Part shown: positions 35,600-47,510 of the stretch, piece after piece
Numbering within the stretch: position 1 is the first letter of the stretch
Layout of the letters: the number at the start of each line of letters is the position of its first letter
Assembly: GCA_963693315.1 (NCBI GenBank)
Contig: OY856188.1
Coordinates: 992,001-1,056,000 of the forward strand
Length of the DNA: 64,000 bases
Direction: 5' to 3'
From: Diogma glabrata
Lineage: Eukaryota; Arthropoda; Insecta; Diptera; Cylindrotomidae
Notes under the pieces: generated by a model
Database searches by the model: none
What the model saw: the letters and a program-made list of their open reading frames with translations, nothing else
Told to the model about the DNA's origin: nothing
Program-made: the position numbers and the translations under genes

Positions 35600-36566
35600 C
35601 CCGAGCAGAAATTAGTTAGGGAAAACCTGAATACAGTCAGGGCGTGATCAGGGCCTGGTCAGTTCTACAAGGGCAATCTCTATTATGGCACTATGATGTG
35701 GGCTTGTTCCTGTCCTTGACGAGCCCACAAACTTTTGTTCTGCGATTTTCCTCAAATCGGCCGCTTTTTCGTACGGCAAGCTCCGAAAATGCCGATTCCC
35801 GTGATCTTGTAAATTTGCTACCACATTTTTTTTAACTGTGGGAGTTGGAAATTTGTTTTAGAACACGAAGGTAAGCTTGTCCGACCAAAATATGTCTGCT
35901 ATAGTCGAGTCCGACTACTGACATTTTGGTATGTTTGGGTTGTCGGACTAGACAATAGCAGACAAATTTTTTCCCGAGCAGAAATTTGTCAGGGCTCAAG
36001 TAAGGCCCTGATCAGGTTTGCCTTAACCCGGATCAGGCATTAGTAGGGCAGCCTGATTGGGCCATGATCATGAGTGTAACGCGTTTGCCCTATCAGATCC
36101 TGATTGAGATTACCAGATCAGACCCTGATTAGGATAATCGGATCAGGTGCTGATTGGGATATCCGGACCAGACCCAGATATATATTTATATATTATATGC
36201 ATAAATAAATTAAATTAAAATAAAAAAATTACACTGTAAAAAATTATAACACACATACCACCTTAATCACTATTATTATAGTCTTTCAGCCGAGAAGCGA
36301 TAACTAAAACATACTTGAAACGATTTTAACTATATATTTCTAAAATGGATTATAATCTAGTGAATTTTAACCAATTGAAATTTCAGCTAGGGGTCAAATA
36401 CGAAAAACTTGACCAGGGCCGAATATATTCAAATAAGGTTAACACTAAAAGGAAATTCTAAATTAGGACGGAACAGGCCCACATCAGATTGCCCTTGTAG
36501 GACTGACCAGGCCTTGATCACGCCCTTGACTGTATTCAGGTTTTCCCTAACTAATTTATGCTCGGG
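35600..36566. mobile_element. Foldback element with CCCGAGC ends and GATCAGG repeats
   Basis: The left arm (35600-35715: CCCGAGCAGAAATTAGTTAG, GGGCGTGATCAGGGCCTGGT, TACAAGGGCAATCT) is inverted at the right (about 36465-36566, ending GCTCGGG). A third partial arm start lies at about 35973. The interior has many copies of GATCAGG / CCTGATC and a TTTTGTTCTG segment that is also inverted on the right flank. There is no coding capacity. Confidence 0.75.
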
Positions 36567-36569
36567 TGG

Positions 36570-37070
36570 CCGAACGAAAAAGCGACGGAATCGAGAAAAA
36601 TGACAGAACAAAAATTTTGGACTCGTCAATGACAGACTACTCACGAAGTATAAAATATGTGGTACCCCTGACCCCTGAGGCCTGAATGATGAAGTAAGAG
36701 AAGAAGTGTTAAAAGAATACGATTTACGAAGAAGCATGTTTAAGTTTTTAATTGCCGAAAAACTACAAGAAACAAGAACTACAACTACAACTACAAGAAA
36801 AAACTGCTAAAAATTTCAGTAGTATACTATCCGTCGGACTTAATGGTGATGAGTTTAGTAAAATTAGGTTTCTTGTGGAAATATGTGGAACTTTTCAAGC
36901 TAACAGTGCTGATTGTGGAAGAGACTGTTTAATGAGGATTAAAATACAACTAATAGTGCCGAAATCGAAATTGATTTAGATGTCGTTTATGAATTATGGA
37001 AAAACAATAAAGGTCGGCGGGAAGAAAATTAAATTTTGTATAACTATTTGAATAATTGGGTAGCGAAAAT
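36570..37070. other. Unassigned DNA upstream of the RTE LINE
   Basis: A 75-codon open frame at about 36752-36979 has no recognised family. The stretch is probably older transposon sequence. Confidence 0.35.
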
Positions 37071-37216
37071 CCGAAATTCTACGTCCACGCCGTGCTACCT
37101 GGGTAACGCTAACAGAATTAGGTTGGTGTAGTTGAGAGGGGCAGAGTAAATACTGCTTATACTCAATGATTCTGCACCATGGCGAGTCATTGGCGCCATA
37201 AAACCAATGCAACTCA

Positions 37217-37378
37217 AGCGTCTGTTCTCCATGTTAGGGGCGGCTTGGAGCGGGCGTCTGTCTTGGATCAAGCGGCTCGCTATATAAATGTGTAGAAAGC
37301 GTCTGTTCTCCATGCTAGGGGCGGCTTTCAGTGGGCGTCTGTCTTGGATCAAGCGGCTCGCTATATAAACGTGTAAAA
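37217..37378 (+). repeat. 81-bp tandem duplication in the LINE 5' leader
   Basis: Two adjacent copies (37217-37297 and 37298-37378) start AGCGTCTGTTCTCCATG and end CGGCTCGCTATATAAA(T/C)GTGTA. They differ at only a few bases. Each holds a CTATATAAA TATA-like motif, as in LINE promoter monomers. Confidence 0.9.
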
Positions 37379-37478
37379 AGGTTGTTTCTGGTGACCTTAA
37401 GATGCAGAACGAACCCATTCACGAAAATTTGGGTTGGGCGAAGGGCTAACACCCCATTTCCGTAAAAAAATTATTGTC

Positions 37479-40463
37479 ATGAATTCTGTACACAGGCCTC
37501 GGAATATCTCGGATTCATTATTGGAACGACCTCGGAAACTGTACCCGGACTACGATTTAAAAATGGGAACCTGGAACGTGCTTAGCCTCAGAAGACCAGG
37601 AGATCTCCTAAAACTCACTCAACAAGTCGAGAGCTACACACTGGATATAGTGGCATTACAAGAACTAAGATGGCCAGGCAGTGGAATCCATGAAACAGCG
37701 AAAGGATACACTCTGTATTATTGCGGTCATCAAAACGGAGGAGAATTTGGAGTTGGCTTTCTCATACACCGTCGCGTGAATCAGCATGTTATCGACTTCT
37801 GCCCTATTAATATGCGGTTATGCACACTGAGAATCCGCACGCAAAAATTCAATGTAACGATCGTCAATGTTCATGCACCTACTGAAGATAAAGCAGACGA
37901 TATTAAAGACCTGTTCTTCCTAGAACTCGAGGAAGTCATCAATAACATCCCGCGGCACGATATAAAAATCGTGGTAGGTGACTTTAATGCTCAAATCGGT
38001 AGGATTGCAGAACTTAAAACACATATCGGCCCTAACAGCTTGCATCATACCAGCAACAATAACGGTTTTCGCGCAGCCGAGCTGGCTATGATGTATGATC
38101 TAGTAATTTCCAGCACTTTCTTCCCTCACAAGAGAATTCACAAGGCAACGTGGAAATCAAATGACGGAAGAACGGAAAATCAAATCGATCACGTCATGAT
38201 CTCTAAGAGACACTCTACAAGTATAACTGACGTTCGATCATACAGAGGTGCTGATATGGACACCGATCATATGCTTGTCATCTTTAAGTACAAGTGCAAG
38301 TTGTCATCCACATTTAACAGACAAGCAAAAAAGACCGTGCGCTGGAATGTCGAAGCATTTAAACATCCGGAAACGCTGAATAGATATCAGGAAATAATAA
38401 CACAAAACATAGAAGAGCATGACATCTCTTCTGAGATGCCATTAAACATACAAGAAGAATGGCAAACGCTTCAATCAACCATTATAGCCGCAGCACAAAC
38501 TACAATCGGAAAACGACCACCGAAATCACACAACGAATGGTTTGACGACGAGTGCCGCCAATCCGTTGAAAATAAACAAAAACTGCGAGAAAAATGGTTA
38601 ACAAGGAACACCCGAAGCTCCCAAGCTGATTATCTATGCGCCAGGAAAGCCTCAGCAAAACTTCTACGTAAAAAGAAACGCGAACACATGAAGAGCTGCA
38701 TCGAAAACATCAACCAACATGCGGCCAACGGAAATTCAAAAGAGTGCTTTGCCAATGCACGAAATCTGACCAAAGATTTCCACCCAAGATCTACAGCCAT
38801 CAAAAATGTAAATAATGAACTTACAACAAGTGAACGTGATGTGCTGGCAGTGTGGCGATCCCACTTTCAAGACCTACTGAATAGGACGAACGAAGTTCAT
38901 CCTATTCGAGCAATTGCTCCATCAACTGAAGAGATTTTTGTCCCTTACCCAGCAATAGAAGAAGTGGAAGCTGCCATTAAAAAACTGAAAAATGGCAAAT
39001 CACCAGGTTTCGATGGAATTCCCGCAGAACTTCTGAAAAATGGAGGAGCAGCTCTGGTCTCACGTATATACGATCTGATTCTTGCAATCTGGGACCAAGA
39101 AGAACTACCTGATGAATGGAAAACAGCTCTCATTGTTCCGCTACATAAGAAAGGTGACCGTTTAAAGTGTGAAAATTATCGTGGCATCGCACTGTTGAAC
39201 ACTGCATATAAAATACTAGCTAATGTTGTACTTGCTCGACTCATCCCGTTCGCCGAATCTATCATCGGTGACTATCAGTGTGGTTTTCGTCCCAACCGCT
39301 CAACCACAGATCAATGTTTTACATTAAGGATGATTCTGGAAAAATGTTGGGAGTACAACATCAGCATTCACCAGCTCTACGTTGATTTCAGGCAAGCATA
39401 TGATAGTATCATCCGCGACAACCTCTGGTCCGCACTCATATGCCTTGGTATCCCAGAGAAACTTGTTTCTCTGTGTAAACTCACAACATCGGGATCAAAT
39501 TGTAGAATAGTAATCGAAGGGTCAGTTTCTGATCCTTTCGATATAACATCAGGTGTTCGACAAGGTGATGCACTCGCGCCCGTACTATTTAATTTGGCGC
39601 TGGAGTACGCGATAAGAAAAAGCCGAATTGAGACACAAAACTGCATATATAACAAATCTAGTCAAGTTCTTGGCTACGCAGATGATATTGTGCTTCTCGG
39701 ACGTAGAACAAGCGATATTAAGGATAGTCTCTCTCAGCTTGAAAGAAATGCTAAACGGCTTGGATTATGCATCAACACCAGCAAAACTAAAGTGTTAACA
39801 ACATCTAAGAACATACCTCCCGGAAATCTGGATACTGGCGACTATGAAGTGGAACGCGTGGAAAACTTCAAATACCTCGGGTCTGTAATAACATCGTCAA
39901 ATGACATGCAGGCAGATATCAAAGCCCGTGTCTCTGCCGCATACAGAGTTTTCTACGCATACTCAAAACTTCTGCGATCAAAACATCTTTCGCGGTCGTG
40001 TAAACTCACACTTTACAAAGCATTGATACGACCTGTGCTTACATTTGGAAGTGAAAGCTGGACACTGACTTCCTCCGATTGTAGAATTCTATCAACATTC
40101 GAGAGGAAAGTCATACGTACAATTTATGGTCCATGTAAAGTTGCTGAAAATCAGTATAGAATCCGAATGAATCATGAAATCAGACAGCTTCTTGGAGGCT
40201 GCGATGTAATCGGATTCATTAAATCCAACCGGATTAGATGGTTTGGTCATGTAGAAAGGGCTCCATTGGAAAGAATGATAAAAAAAGCGTCCCAACAACA
40301 ACCAGCTGGTGTTCGTCGAAGAGGAAGACCTAGACAACGCTGGCGTGATGACATCATCCAAGACCTTCGTGATATAGGATGTCGAAACTGGGGTCAACTG
40401 GTCATGGAACGAGATGATTGGAAGCTGGTGGCACAGACGGCAAAATCCCTTCATGGGATGTAA
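37479..40463 (+). CDS. RTE LINE ORF: apurinic endonuclease plus reverse transcriptase, 994 aa
   Basis: The frame is intact from the first in-frame ATG (MNSVHRPRN). Residues about 25-265 form an exonuclease-endonuclease-phosphatase domain: MGTWNVLSL, IVALQELRW, VNVHAPT, VVGDFNAQIG and the final DTDHML. Residues about 500-800 form the reverse transcriptase: GKSPGFDGIPAELL, YVDFRQAYDS, GVRQGDALAPVLF, the LGYADDIVLL catalytic box and NFKYLGSVIT. The C-terminus has RIRWFGHVERAP and GRPRQRWRDDI, typical of RTE-clade proteins often mislabelled craniofacial development protein 2. The protein nicks target DNA and reverse-transcribes its own RNA there. A short upstream frame from the ATG at 37402 ends before it. 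Confidence 0.93.
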   Translation: MNSVHRPRNISDSLLERPRKLYPDYDLKMGTWNVLSLRRPGDLLKLTQQVESYTLDIVALQELRWPGSGIHETAKGYTLYYCGHQNGGEFGVGFLIHRRVNQHVIDFCPINMRLCTLRIRTQKFNVTIVNVHAPTEDKADDIKDLFFLELEEVINNIPRHDIKIVVGDFNAQIGRIAELKTHIGPNSLHHTSNNNGFRAAELAMMYDLVISSTFFPHKRIHKATWKSNDGRTENQIDHVMISKRHSTSITDVRSYRGADMDTDHMLVIFKYKCKLSSTFNRQAKKTVRWNVEAFKHPETLNRYQEIITQNIEEHDISSEMPLNIQEEWQTLQSTIIAAAQTTIGKRPPKSHNEWFDDECRQSVENKQKLREKWLTRNTRSSQADYLCARKASAKLLRKKKREHMKSCIENINQHAANGNSKECFANARNLTKDFHPRSTAIKNVNNELTTSERDVLAVWRSHFQDLLNRTNEVHPIRAIAPSTEEIFVPYPAIEEVEAAIKKLKNGKSPGFDGIPAELLKNGGAALVSRIYDLILAIWDQEELPDEWKTALIVPLHKKGDRLKCENYRGIALLNTAYKILANVVLARLIPFAESIIGDYQCGFRPNRSTTDQCFTLRMILEKCWEYNISIHQLYVDFRQAYDSIIRDNLWSALICLGIPEKLVSLCKLTTSGSNCRIVIEGSVSDPFDITSGVRQGDALAPVLFNLALEYAIRKSRIETQNCIYNKSSQVLGYADDIVLLGRRTSDIKDSLSQLERNAKRLGLCINTSKTKVLTTSKNIPPGNLDTGDYEVERVENFKYLGSVITSSNDMQADIKARVSAAYRVFYAYSKLLRSKHLSRSCKLTLYKALIRPVLTFGSESWTLTSSDCRILSTFERKVIRTIYGPCKVAENQYRIRMNHEIRQLLGGCDVIGFIKSNRIRWFGHVERAPLERMIKKASQQQPAGVRRRGRPRQRWRDDIIQDLRDIGCRNWGQLVMERDDWKLVAQTAKSLHGM

Positions 40464-40661
40464 ACGCCAGAGAGAGAGAGAGAATTTGAATAATAAATTT
40501 TTTGAATTATTTTGCTTTTATTTATAAATGCCTTCAATTTTTTGCTGTCTTAGGATCGTTATGACCACGTTATGAAACGTCGAGAAATGTCAAAAAGTGG
40601 GCAATTTTCACATTTGGCCCAAGATTGTAATACTTGGGTCTTTCATACCGTATAGAAATAT

Positions 40662-42104
40662 ACAGGGTGTTTCATAATATATGCGCAGGACTTCAGGATC
40701 TGATAGCTCATCTAAAAATGTGATAAAAAGGTCTCATAACTTAACCTCTAAAATGCACTATGTTCGAGATACAGGGTGTTGAGATTGAAAAAAAAAATCG
40801 TTTTTTGCGAATATCTCCGGAACCGTTTATCGTACAGAAAACAGTTTTCGTAAGCCTTTTCTACTTATAATAAGCTATGTTTTGTGGGGAATTTTTTTTT
40901 TAAATTCTTAATTGGTGAAGGTTTTGAAGGGGTAGTAGGTGTTTTTCTCCCCAACTTCTATGCTACTGGAAAAAGTTCGGTTTTGAGACACTTATTTGAA
41001 CCGCCAATGTTTTCTATACACAAAAGTTACTCAGGGTTATAAGCTTTAAAGTCGACCGTTTTCGAGAAAAATCAACTTTTATGTTGAAAAACATGGTCAA
41101 TTTTTTGAAATAAAATTTTTTTTCTCCGATAGACAGCAAATATAAATTTTGCAGACTTATTTCAGTCAGCAAAGTGGCACTTTTCCTGCCTAGGCAGCAA
41201 AGCAAGTACTTTGCTGCCTAGGCAGCAAAATAATTAGACTTCATAGAAATAAACAGATATTGCGATTAAAAAAAAAATTTTTTTAATCGATTTTTTTTTT
41301 CATTTTTAAAATTTTGCTTTATTTTTAAAGTAATAATTATTAAATTACATATTAAATTACATTGTAATTAATCGGAGAAAAAATTATATGTTCAACTCGG
41401 CAGCAAGGTAGATTGACTGCCTTGGCTGAATTCTTAGCCTCGCTCGCTCGGCTATGAACTATCAACCGCGGCAGTCAATCTACTACTTTGCTGCCTAGTT
41501 AAACAAATAACTATTTCTTTACTAATTAAATAAAATTTACGTTGGAACAAGTAACAAAACCAGTCGTTTACTTCATAACTTCAAAATTAAAAAAAACAAT
41601 AACAAATCATAAAGAGTTAAATTAAAAGTTGGATGAACATGAAGAAAAAAAATTTTATTTCAAAAAATTGACCATGTTTTTCAACATAAAAGTTGATTTT
41701 TCTCGAAAACGGTCGACTATAGAGCTTATGACTAGCAGTAACTTTTTTGTGTAGAAAACATTGGCGGTTCAAATAAGTGTCTCAAAACCGAACTTTTTCC
41801 AGTAGCGCAGAAGTTGGGGAGAAAAACACCCACTACCTCTTCAAAACCTTCACCAGTTAAGACTGTAAAAAAAAAATTCGCCCACAAAACATAGCTTATT
41901 ATGAGTAGAAAATGCTTACGAAAGCTATTTTCTGTAGGATAAACGGTTTTGGAGATATTCGCAAAAAACGAATTTTTTTTCTTAATTTCAACACCCTGTA
42001 TCTCAAAAATGGTGCATTTTAGAGGTTAGCAAACACTTTCTTTCATAATTTTGGACGAGCTATCACATCCTGAAGTCCTGCGCATATATTATGAAACACC
42101 CTGT
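40662..42104. mobile_element. DNA element with about 450-bp terminal inverted repeats
   Basis: The left arm (40662-41120) begins ACAGGGTGTTTCATAATATA, and the right arm (about 41640-42104) ends with its complement. The arms agree over long stretches, for example CTTCAGGATCTGATAGCTCA and CAACTTTTATGTTGAAAAAC. Only about 125 bp of spacer remain once the nested H1 element is removed. Both ends abut ATAT. There is no transposase. Confidence 0.88.
41121..41514 (-). mobile_element. Hairpin-rich element H1, copy 2, nested
   Basis: About 394 bp, the inverted counterpart of 9511-9899 with very few differences. It sits at the inner end of the left arm of the 40662-42104 element. Both copies show the GGCAGCAAGGTAGATTGACT hairpin and the CTGCCTAGGCAG palindromes. 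Confidence 0.85.
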
Positions 42105-42108
42105 ATAT

Positions 42109-42310
42109 ACAGGGTGAACCATTTAACTTGGCACAAAAACAGGTCTCAATTTAAGAAAAAGTGGTGGTCCATTAGAAGATCTGGAATCTTCATCTTAATA
42201 AAAAATAAATAATAACATTATGAAGCCTATACAAAAAAAAATTTCAAAATTTTCAAAATTGCGTTGCTTGGAAGATATTGGGTTGTGCCAAGTTAAATGG
42301 TTCACCGTGT
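42109..42310. mobile_element. 202-bp MITE abutting the previous element
   Basis: Terminal inverted repeats ACAGGGTGAACCATTTAACT and AGTTAAATGGTTCACCGTGT, extending to TTGGCACAA / TTGTGCCAA. The ACAGGGTG start is shared with the larger neighbour, and ATAT flanks each element, including the four bases between them (42105-42108). Confidence 0.85.
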
Positions 42311-43814
<1,504 letters not shown>

Positions 43815-43906
43815 GGAAATCGGTGTCAATTTTGTTTTTGTAAAAAAAGCAGGGTCTAAATTATATCAAACCATATCAGTCGAGGAAAAAAAATGTCAAA
43901 TAAACG

Positions 43907-45322
43907 TTAGTTAAATGTTTGCTTACGAGTGCAATCCGATTCAGCTATACAATTACCAGTAGCTTCATCTCTTACATATCCCTGGGCACAATAACATCCA
44001 TATTTTTGCGTCTTTTTTGTACATGTACCATTATGATTGTAACAGGTTTTTTCACAAGAAGGAAATGCTAATGAATAAATTTCATTGGCAGTACAACAGA
44101 TTTTTTTTCCTCTAACACATTTTTTATTTTCTCGAACATATCCGTTTTTACAATAACATCCAGGAATGCAAGGCTTAGGTACGGTTATAGTGCATGGCTT
44201 GTCAAACCAATTACATGTTTGTGGACAATTTGGTCCACAAATCATATATTCTTCGTGTTTCCCACATGATTTTTGAGCTAAAATATTCAAAATGAGAAAC
44301 ATTATATTACTTACTGATAATTTAATATTAAAAATAATGAGTAAATCAGTAAACAGATTTTTATTTTTAAGGGCGCTCGTACTTATTTTAGGCCGAAAAA
44401 TTAAAAGGTAAAATTTAGCTCTTTGGTCGAAAAGTAGGCCGAAAAATAAAAAGGTAAATTTAGCTCTTTGAGTGTAGATTTTAATTTTTATGCAATTTAT
44501 TTTGAGAAATAAAAACTTTTTGAGTACAAAACAAAATAAAAATCTTAACGCTGGCTGAAACTTACCATCGCACGATAATTTAGATATGCATTCTCCATTT
44601 TCTATTGCTCTAACATAGCCGTTGCTGCAAAAACATCCAGTCTCACATTGTTTTGATGTCATATTTTTGTTACAAATAACGTCAGCTCCACATTTGGAAT
44701 AAGCTTCATTAGCTCCACACTTTACTGGACAATGTTTTTGTAAAATACAATCATGATTTTCCTTACGCACATATCCATCTTTACACATACATTGCGGCGA
44801 ACATGATGTTAAATCACAATCTATTCCATTTGGATTGACACATGTTTTTGTACATGTTGTAGGACAAGAGTCATAAACTTCATGATCTCGATCACATTTA
44901 ATTGAGCATTGATAATGTGGAACACATTTGCCATACTTATTTCTAGCATATTTATCTTTACAGTAACATCCCTTAACCATATTTTTTGATAAACTGACGC
45001 AGTTTTCATGATAGTTATCGCAATTTGATTCACATGCAGGATTTTGATCATTGTAGATTTCATTTTCTTGACAGCAAACTTTTACAGCTTTATAACATTT
45101 TTCATTCATACGAACGTATCCATCTTTACAGTAACAGCCCGAGGAGCATTTTTTTGATTGCAGTGTGCAGTTTTTGTTTAACCATTCACAGGTTTCTGGA
45201 CATTTTGGACCGCAATCCATATACATTTCGTTCTTGCCACATTCAGGGCGTGGTGCTCCCCAGACTAATGTGATTATTGTTAGTTGTATTAAATAAACAA
45301 AAGTGAAACCAATTTTATTCAT
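43907..45322 (-). CDS. TIL gene F: secreted protein with six TIL domains, 3' shortened
   Basis: Exons 45322-44566 (757 nt) and 44277-43907 join in phase 1 (donor GTAAGT, acceptor TTTTAG) to give 375 residues. A signal peptide (MNKIGFTFVYLIQLTIITLV) is followed by four TIL domains in exon 1 and two in exon 2. Exon 1 is exactly as long as in gene A. In A the next donor follows CCTC; here the same place reads ACTCGTAAGC and translation runs through it to a TAA eight codons after the last cysteine. No later TIL exon exists before the (TA)n tract, so the C-terminal exons of A and D appear lost. The 288-nt intron has no stop and is a multiple of three, so an unspliced message would also be open. 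Confidence 0.83.
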   Translation of the reverse strand: MNKIGFTFVYLIQLTIITLVWGAPRPECGKNEMYMDCGPKCPETCEWLNKNCTLQSKKCSSGCYCKDGYVRMNEKCYKAVKVCCQENEIYNDQNPACESNCDNYHENCVSLSKNMVKGCYCKDKYARNKYGKCVPHYQCSIKCDRDHEVYDSCPTTCTKTCVNPNGIDCDLTSCSPQCMCKDGYVRKENHDCILQKHCPVKCGANEAYSKCGADVICNKNMTSKQCETGCFCSNGYVRAIENGECISKLSCDGKFQPALRFLFCFVLKKFLFLKINCIKIKIYTQRAKFTFLFFGLLFDQRAKFYLLIFRPKISTSALKNKNLFTDLLIIFNIKLSVSNIMFLILNILAQKSCGKHEEYMICGPNCPQTCNWFDKPCTITVPKPCIPGCYCKNGYVRENKKCVRGKKICCTANEIYSLAFPSCEKTCYNHNGTCTKKTQKYGCYCAQGYVRDEATGNCIAESDCTRKQTFN

Positions 45323-45392
45323 TTGTGGATGGATTGTAGAGATAGTTGGAACATTTAATGTAAACTAATAAAATTCTTGTTTTGTTTTAAAT

Positions 45393-45398
45393 TTTATA
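45393..45398 (-). promoter_or_regulatory. TATA box of TIL gene F
   Basis: Minus-strand TATAAA in AAGTATAAAATTTAAAAC, 71 bases before the ATG, with context similar to gene D. Confidence 0.7.
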
Positions 45399-45399
45399 C

Positions 45400-46635
45400 T
45401 TGATGTTTGTCGTTTATCGTAGTGAATATATTATATGAAAACGTGTTCCTGTTGTTATGCTTAAATTTACGATTGAGTTATAAGAGATAATGGAATAGGA
45501 ACGTACAAGTTTGTTTATATAAAAGTGTAATAAAATAGTGACCAATTATGAATAGACATCAATTAGAGTCTGTATCTCAATATAGTCAGATTTGAGACAG
45601 ATTAGTTATTCAGAACAGATTTATTTTAACCGGAAAATTAAAGAAACCATATTCGAATTGGCAAAGTAAGGTAATTTTCAATTAACCTACCCTGTTTCTA
45701 TAAGTAACCTACCTTAGTTCTTGATGTGAACGCAATTCTTTATACAATCCTAAATAAAATTCTTTTTAAAAACCTCTTCTAAATCTGCTTTAACACCTTC
45801 TTAAATGGGTGTGAAACTTTCAAACCATGGTAAAAAATTCAGTCATCATAGAAAATAACAGAGGCCACCCTAGCACCTGTTTATTTAAAAATTCGTTAAC
45901 CTCGATCTGTTTATTGGAAACGTTATAAGATTTCAGATTTGATAAAAGGGTTTCATTTAACTTAGTACGTAGTTTTTTGTCAGGAATTAATTAAGTTATA
46001 CAGTATACTATTTTTTGCTCACTACAACCCTCATTCATGGCAGGATTTTGATGAAATTTTGATGCCCGAGGGCCTCTGGCCCGAGGGATGGATGTCGTTT
46101 GATGGGCGTAATACCCTGAAACGCTAGTGGTACGTACTTTGGAGCTGTGTTGGACTTGATAAACGCTGGTTCTCGAAGAGCTGATGGAGAATGCTTGCTG
46201 CTTTGGTGGCAGGAGTGAGGACAGAAAACTTGTTGTGGTGGCCTCTTGATTGTAGAGTAAAATTAGCTATGAATATTTGCTGTGCGTCTATCTGCACAAA
46301 TTCGATTGTTGATTTGCAAGATATAATTATACTTAATCTTGAATTGATTTACTGAATATTAGACCAAATTATTCTCTCAATTGGGAAGCGGCTGTTATAA
46401 ATAACGGTTTATTTAACTTACTTAGATTAAAATGAATTAGAACAATAGAAACATAGGTGAAATAATTTTACCAAATGATAACGAAACAAGTTTCGATTAT
46501 CTACAGTGCTAAAAATTTGCAACAAACGCGACTTATAAAAACAACTTCGCTTGATTAATATGCTCATGTCAATGTCCTCATTTATATATCCCATAACTCA
46601 TGTTAAGTTATAGCTACGACTTTTATCAAAACCTC
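45400..46635. other. Divergent intergenic region between genes F and G
   Basis: It separates two outward-reading TIL genes. A less AT-rich block (about 46030-46260, GGCCTCTGGCCCGAGGGATG) looks like inserted transposon DNA but could not be assigned. No ORF was recognised. Confidence 0.4.
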
Positions 46636-46668
46636 TATAAAATAGTTTTCCGGTCGGAATAAAATCAC

Positions 46669-46675
46669 TATAAAA
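46669..46675 (+). promoter_or_regulatory. TATA box of TIL gene G
   Basis: TATAAAA 73 bases before the ATG. A second TATAAAA lies at 46636-46642. The nearer one has the spacing of the other cluster promoters. Confidence 0.65.
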
Positions 46676-46747
46676 TGGTAAAAGCAATTCAGTTGAAGCT
46701 AACGTGGCTTGTTTAATCCAACACACTTTGTATTTTAAACTAATTAA

Positions 46748-47510
46748 ATGTTTAGACTTAATTCTGCAATTTTAATTGCTTTGCATATAACCGGCACTTT
46801 GTGTTATAAGAACTGTGGTAAAAATGAAATATATTCAAGTTGTGCTCCATCCAATTGTCCACAAACTTGCGCTTGGTATCAGCAAAAATGTACATTAGCT
46901 AGTTCGCCTGATGTAGCAGGATGTTATTGTAAGCCTGGATATGTTAAATTTAAAGGTGATTGTCGTAAAGCATCAATTGTTTGCTGTCCGAATAATGAAT
47001 ATTACACTGATGATGGTCCAAACTGTCAAGCAACGTGCGATAAACGCCGTTGTGATTCAGATAACGGCTATAGTGGTTGTTTTTGCATCCATGGCTATGT
47101 AAGAAGTTTGACGGGAGAATGCATTTACAAGAAAAGTTGTATCGATTCACGATGTTCACGACCAAATGAAAAATACAGAAAATGTCCACAGGCTTGTGAA
47201 AAAACATGCAGAAATCCAACTGCAATAGGAAACTGCAACACGGACAAATGTCAACCACGATGTATGTGTAGAACTGGTTATGTTCGAGATGATAACGAAA
47301 ATTGCATTAAACTTAAATATTGCGAAGGAAGAAAAACATCGTCTGAAAATAAATGTAGTACTAATGAGAGATATAGTAAATGTGGAAAGGAAAACACATG
47401 TCAAGGTAATGCGCCAAGTAACGCTAAATGCACACGTGGTTGTTTTTGTGTCGACGGATATGTAAGAGATACTGCAACAAATATATGTTGTCGTAAAAGC
47501 CAGTGTTCAA
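46748..47510 (+). CDS. Gene G exon 1: signal peptide and four TIL domains
   Basis: 763 nt, the same length as exon 1 of gene D, ending in phase 1 before GTAAGA. The first domain has CAPSNCPQTC, one residue longer than the usual CGPxCPQTC. The fourth domain is an eight-cysteine type with an extra cysteine pair (NICCRKSQC) and is the closest visible relative of the downstream single-domain exons. Confidence 0.85.

Larger units (their letters stand above)
37071..40495 (+). mobile_element. RTE-type non-LTR retrotransposon, apparently full length
   Basis: G+C content rises abruptly at about 37070 and falls after 40495. The element has a 5' leader with an 81-bp tandem repeat, one long intact ORF and a short 3' end of CCAGAGAGAGAGAGAGA followed by an AT-rich stretch, which is characteristic of RTE elements. 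The exact 5' border is uncertain and I could not find a convincing target duplication. Confidence 0.8.

Noticed and set aside
38945..40454. Minus-strand ORFs inside the RTE LINE
   Set aside because: They are shadows of the intact plus-strand reverse transcriptase ORF.
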